A DNA stretch of 20,181 nucleotides from JBQTJN01 sp052387095 (lineage in GTDB: Bacteria; Pseudomonadota; Alphaproteobacteria; Micavibrionales; Micavibrionaceae). Below are positions 19,215 through 20,181 of this stretch, piece by piece. Every line of letters starts with the position of its first letter. The first letter of the stretch is position 1. The translations under genes were made by a program, and so were the position numbers. The stretch lies in the NCBI GenBank assembly GCA_052387095.1, contig JBQTJN010000083.1, forward strand, positions 1 through 20,181. Direction: 5' to 3'. The notes beneath the pieces are model-generated. The model had not been told where the DNA came from and did no database searches. It saw only the letters and a program-made list of their open reading frames with translations.

Positions 19215-20181
19215 AAAACATATCCAAAAATGTGATCCGCGATGCGCGCCTGAATGCACCGGACCAGGGTGCGATTTCATCCATCGATGAAATCATCAAG
19301 GATATGCGCAAAGGAAAACCCGTCATTCTCGTTGATGACGAGGACCGCGAGAATGAAGGCGACATCATCCTCGCCGCCGAAATGGTTACACCGGAGCTGA
19401 TCAATTTCATCGCCCGCGAAGCCCGCGGCATGATCTGCCTGCCGATGGAAGGAAACATGGCCGACCGTCTCGGGCTGCAGCTGATGCCGCGCAGCAACAG
19501 CTCCTCCGTCAGCCCGTCTTTCACGATTTCCATCGAGGCGAAGGAAGGCGTGACGACTGGGATTTCTGCCGCCGACCGCGCGCACACCATTAAGGTCGCC
19601 ATTGATCCGAAGAGCGGGCCGAATGACATCGCCACGCCCGGTCACATGTTCCCGATCCGCGCCGCCGATGGCGGCGTGCTGGTGCGCGCCGGTCATACGG
19701 AAGCGTCTGTCGATCTCGCCAAGCTGGCAGGTTTCACCGGCGCCGCCGCGATCTGCGAGATCATTAATGACGACGGCACTATGGCGCGCCTCCCCGATCT
19801 CATCGCCTATGCGCAAAGGCACGGGTTCAAGATCGGCACCATCGCGGACCTGATTTCATACCGCCGTCAGCGTGAATGCCTGGTTGAGAAAATCCTCGAA
19901 AATGATTTTTCGTCTCCCCACGGCGCGTTCAAAATGACACTTTACAAAGACAAGGTCACGCAGGCCGAGCATGTCACGCTGGTCAAGGGCAATGTGCAGG
20001 ATTCTGATAAGCCGGTGCTTGTCCGTATGCATGCGGTTGATTTCTTCGCTGATATCCTCGGAACCGGCGATTCCACGCTGCAAAAATCCATGGCGGCGAT
20101 TGACCGCGAAGGACGCGGCGTTATTGTGATTTTGCGCGAACTCTCGCCCGACAGCCTGTCGCGCCGCCTGCAAAAATCGCA
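19211..20181 (+). CDS. ribBX: 3,4-dihydroxy-2-butanone 4-phosphate synthase fused to a degenerate GTP cyclohydrolase II-like domain (RibBX type, partial)
   Basis: The N-terminal domain (about residues 22-225) is RibB, which makes 3,4-dihydroxy-2-butanone 4-phosphate from ribulose 5-phosphate. It has the acidic DDEDRENEGD motif (42-51), TTGISAADRA (115-124), PGHMFPIRA (143-151) and RAGHTEASVDLA (159-170). The second domain aligns in position with GTP cyclohydrolase II but has lost its active features. Where RibA has HSECLTGD this reads HAVDFFAD (residues 274-281). The RCDCG zinc motif is absent, and EGRGIGL is replaced by ELSPDSL. This matches the RibBX type known from proteobacteria, in which only RibB is active; a real RibA would then be encoded elsewhere. 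The ATG overlaps ribE by four bases. The gene runs off the window after residue 323. Confidence 0.93.
   Translation, partial: MKNISKNVIRDARLNAPDQGAISSIDEIIKDMRKGKPVILVDDEDRENEGDIILAAEMVTPELINFIAREARGMICLPMEGNMADRLGLQLMPRSNSSSVSPSFTISIEAKEGVTTGISAADRAHTIKVAIDPKSGPNDIATPGHMFPIRAADGGVLVRAGHTEASVDLAKLAGFTGAAAICEIINDDGTMARLPDLIAYAQRHGFKIGTIADLISYRRQRECLVEKILENDFSSPHGAFKMTLYKDKVTQAEHVTLVKGNVQDSDKPVLVRMHAVDFFADILGTGDSTLQKSMAAIDREGRGVIVILRELSPDSLSRRLQKS

Overview
The window looks like a stretch of chromosome from an alphaproteobacterium of moderate GC content. The evidence is the alphaproteobacterial-style MotA/MotB pair, a magnesium-type HemB without zinc-site cysteines, an LdtR-like MarR regulator close to hemB, the gene order rpiB-glyA-nrdR-ribD-ribE-ribB, and many short interspersed nested palindromes. 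I cannot name a genus from the sequence. Most genes are housekeeping; the unusual content lies in the repeats, in four AT-rich orphan genes, and in a few protein variants.

Layout. Positions 1-250 hold at most the 5' tip of a gene leaving on the minus strand. A forward run at 251-2143 encodes an exported YcbK/DUF882-type peptidase, FolK and FolP (folate synthesis). Facing it is a minus-strand pair with a 4-base overlap: a histidine phosphatase and an L-aspartate dehydrogenase (NAD precursor supply). recO follows at 3622-4410; it carries an in-frame palindromic repeat and is followed by a second, diverged copy of its own 3' end. An orphan gene (minus) and parC (plus) diverge from about 5.2 kb, and a second orphan is tail-to-tail with parC. 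A minus-strand block encodes HemB, MotA and MotB (11.1 to 8.0 kb).

From 11.1 kb forward lie a 3-hydroxyisobutyryl-CoA hydrolase-like protein and the LdtR-like regulator. A minus-strand orphan and glutaryl-CoA dehydrogenase follow. The right end is a forward cluster: a small DUF6898-like protein, rpiB, glyA, a fourth orphan, nrdR, ribD, ribE and a ribB fused to a degenerate GTP cyclohydrolase II-like domain (RibBX type), cut off by the window end.

Six nested palindromic repeats of about 50-95 bases, from four sequence families, sit in gene gaps or inside recO. In at least two places the repeat's right edge supplies an ATG that reads into the downstream reading frame (ribD and the recO 3' copy); next to ribE it abuts the Shine-Dalgarno sequence. 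I found no rRNA, tRNA, CRISPR array, transposase or phage gene. I see no clear new multigene system; the best leads are the repeat/recO rearrangement, the repeat-derived start codons, the RibBX variant and the orphan genes inserted between conserved neighbours.
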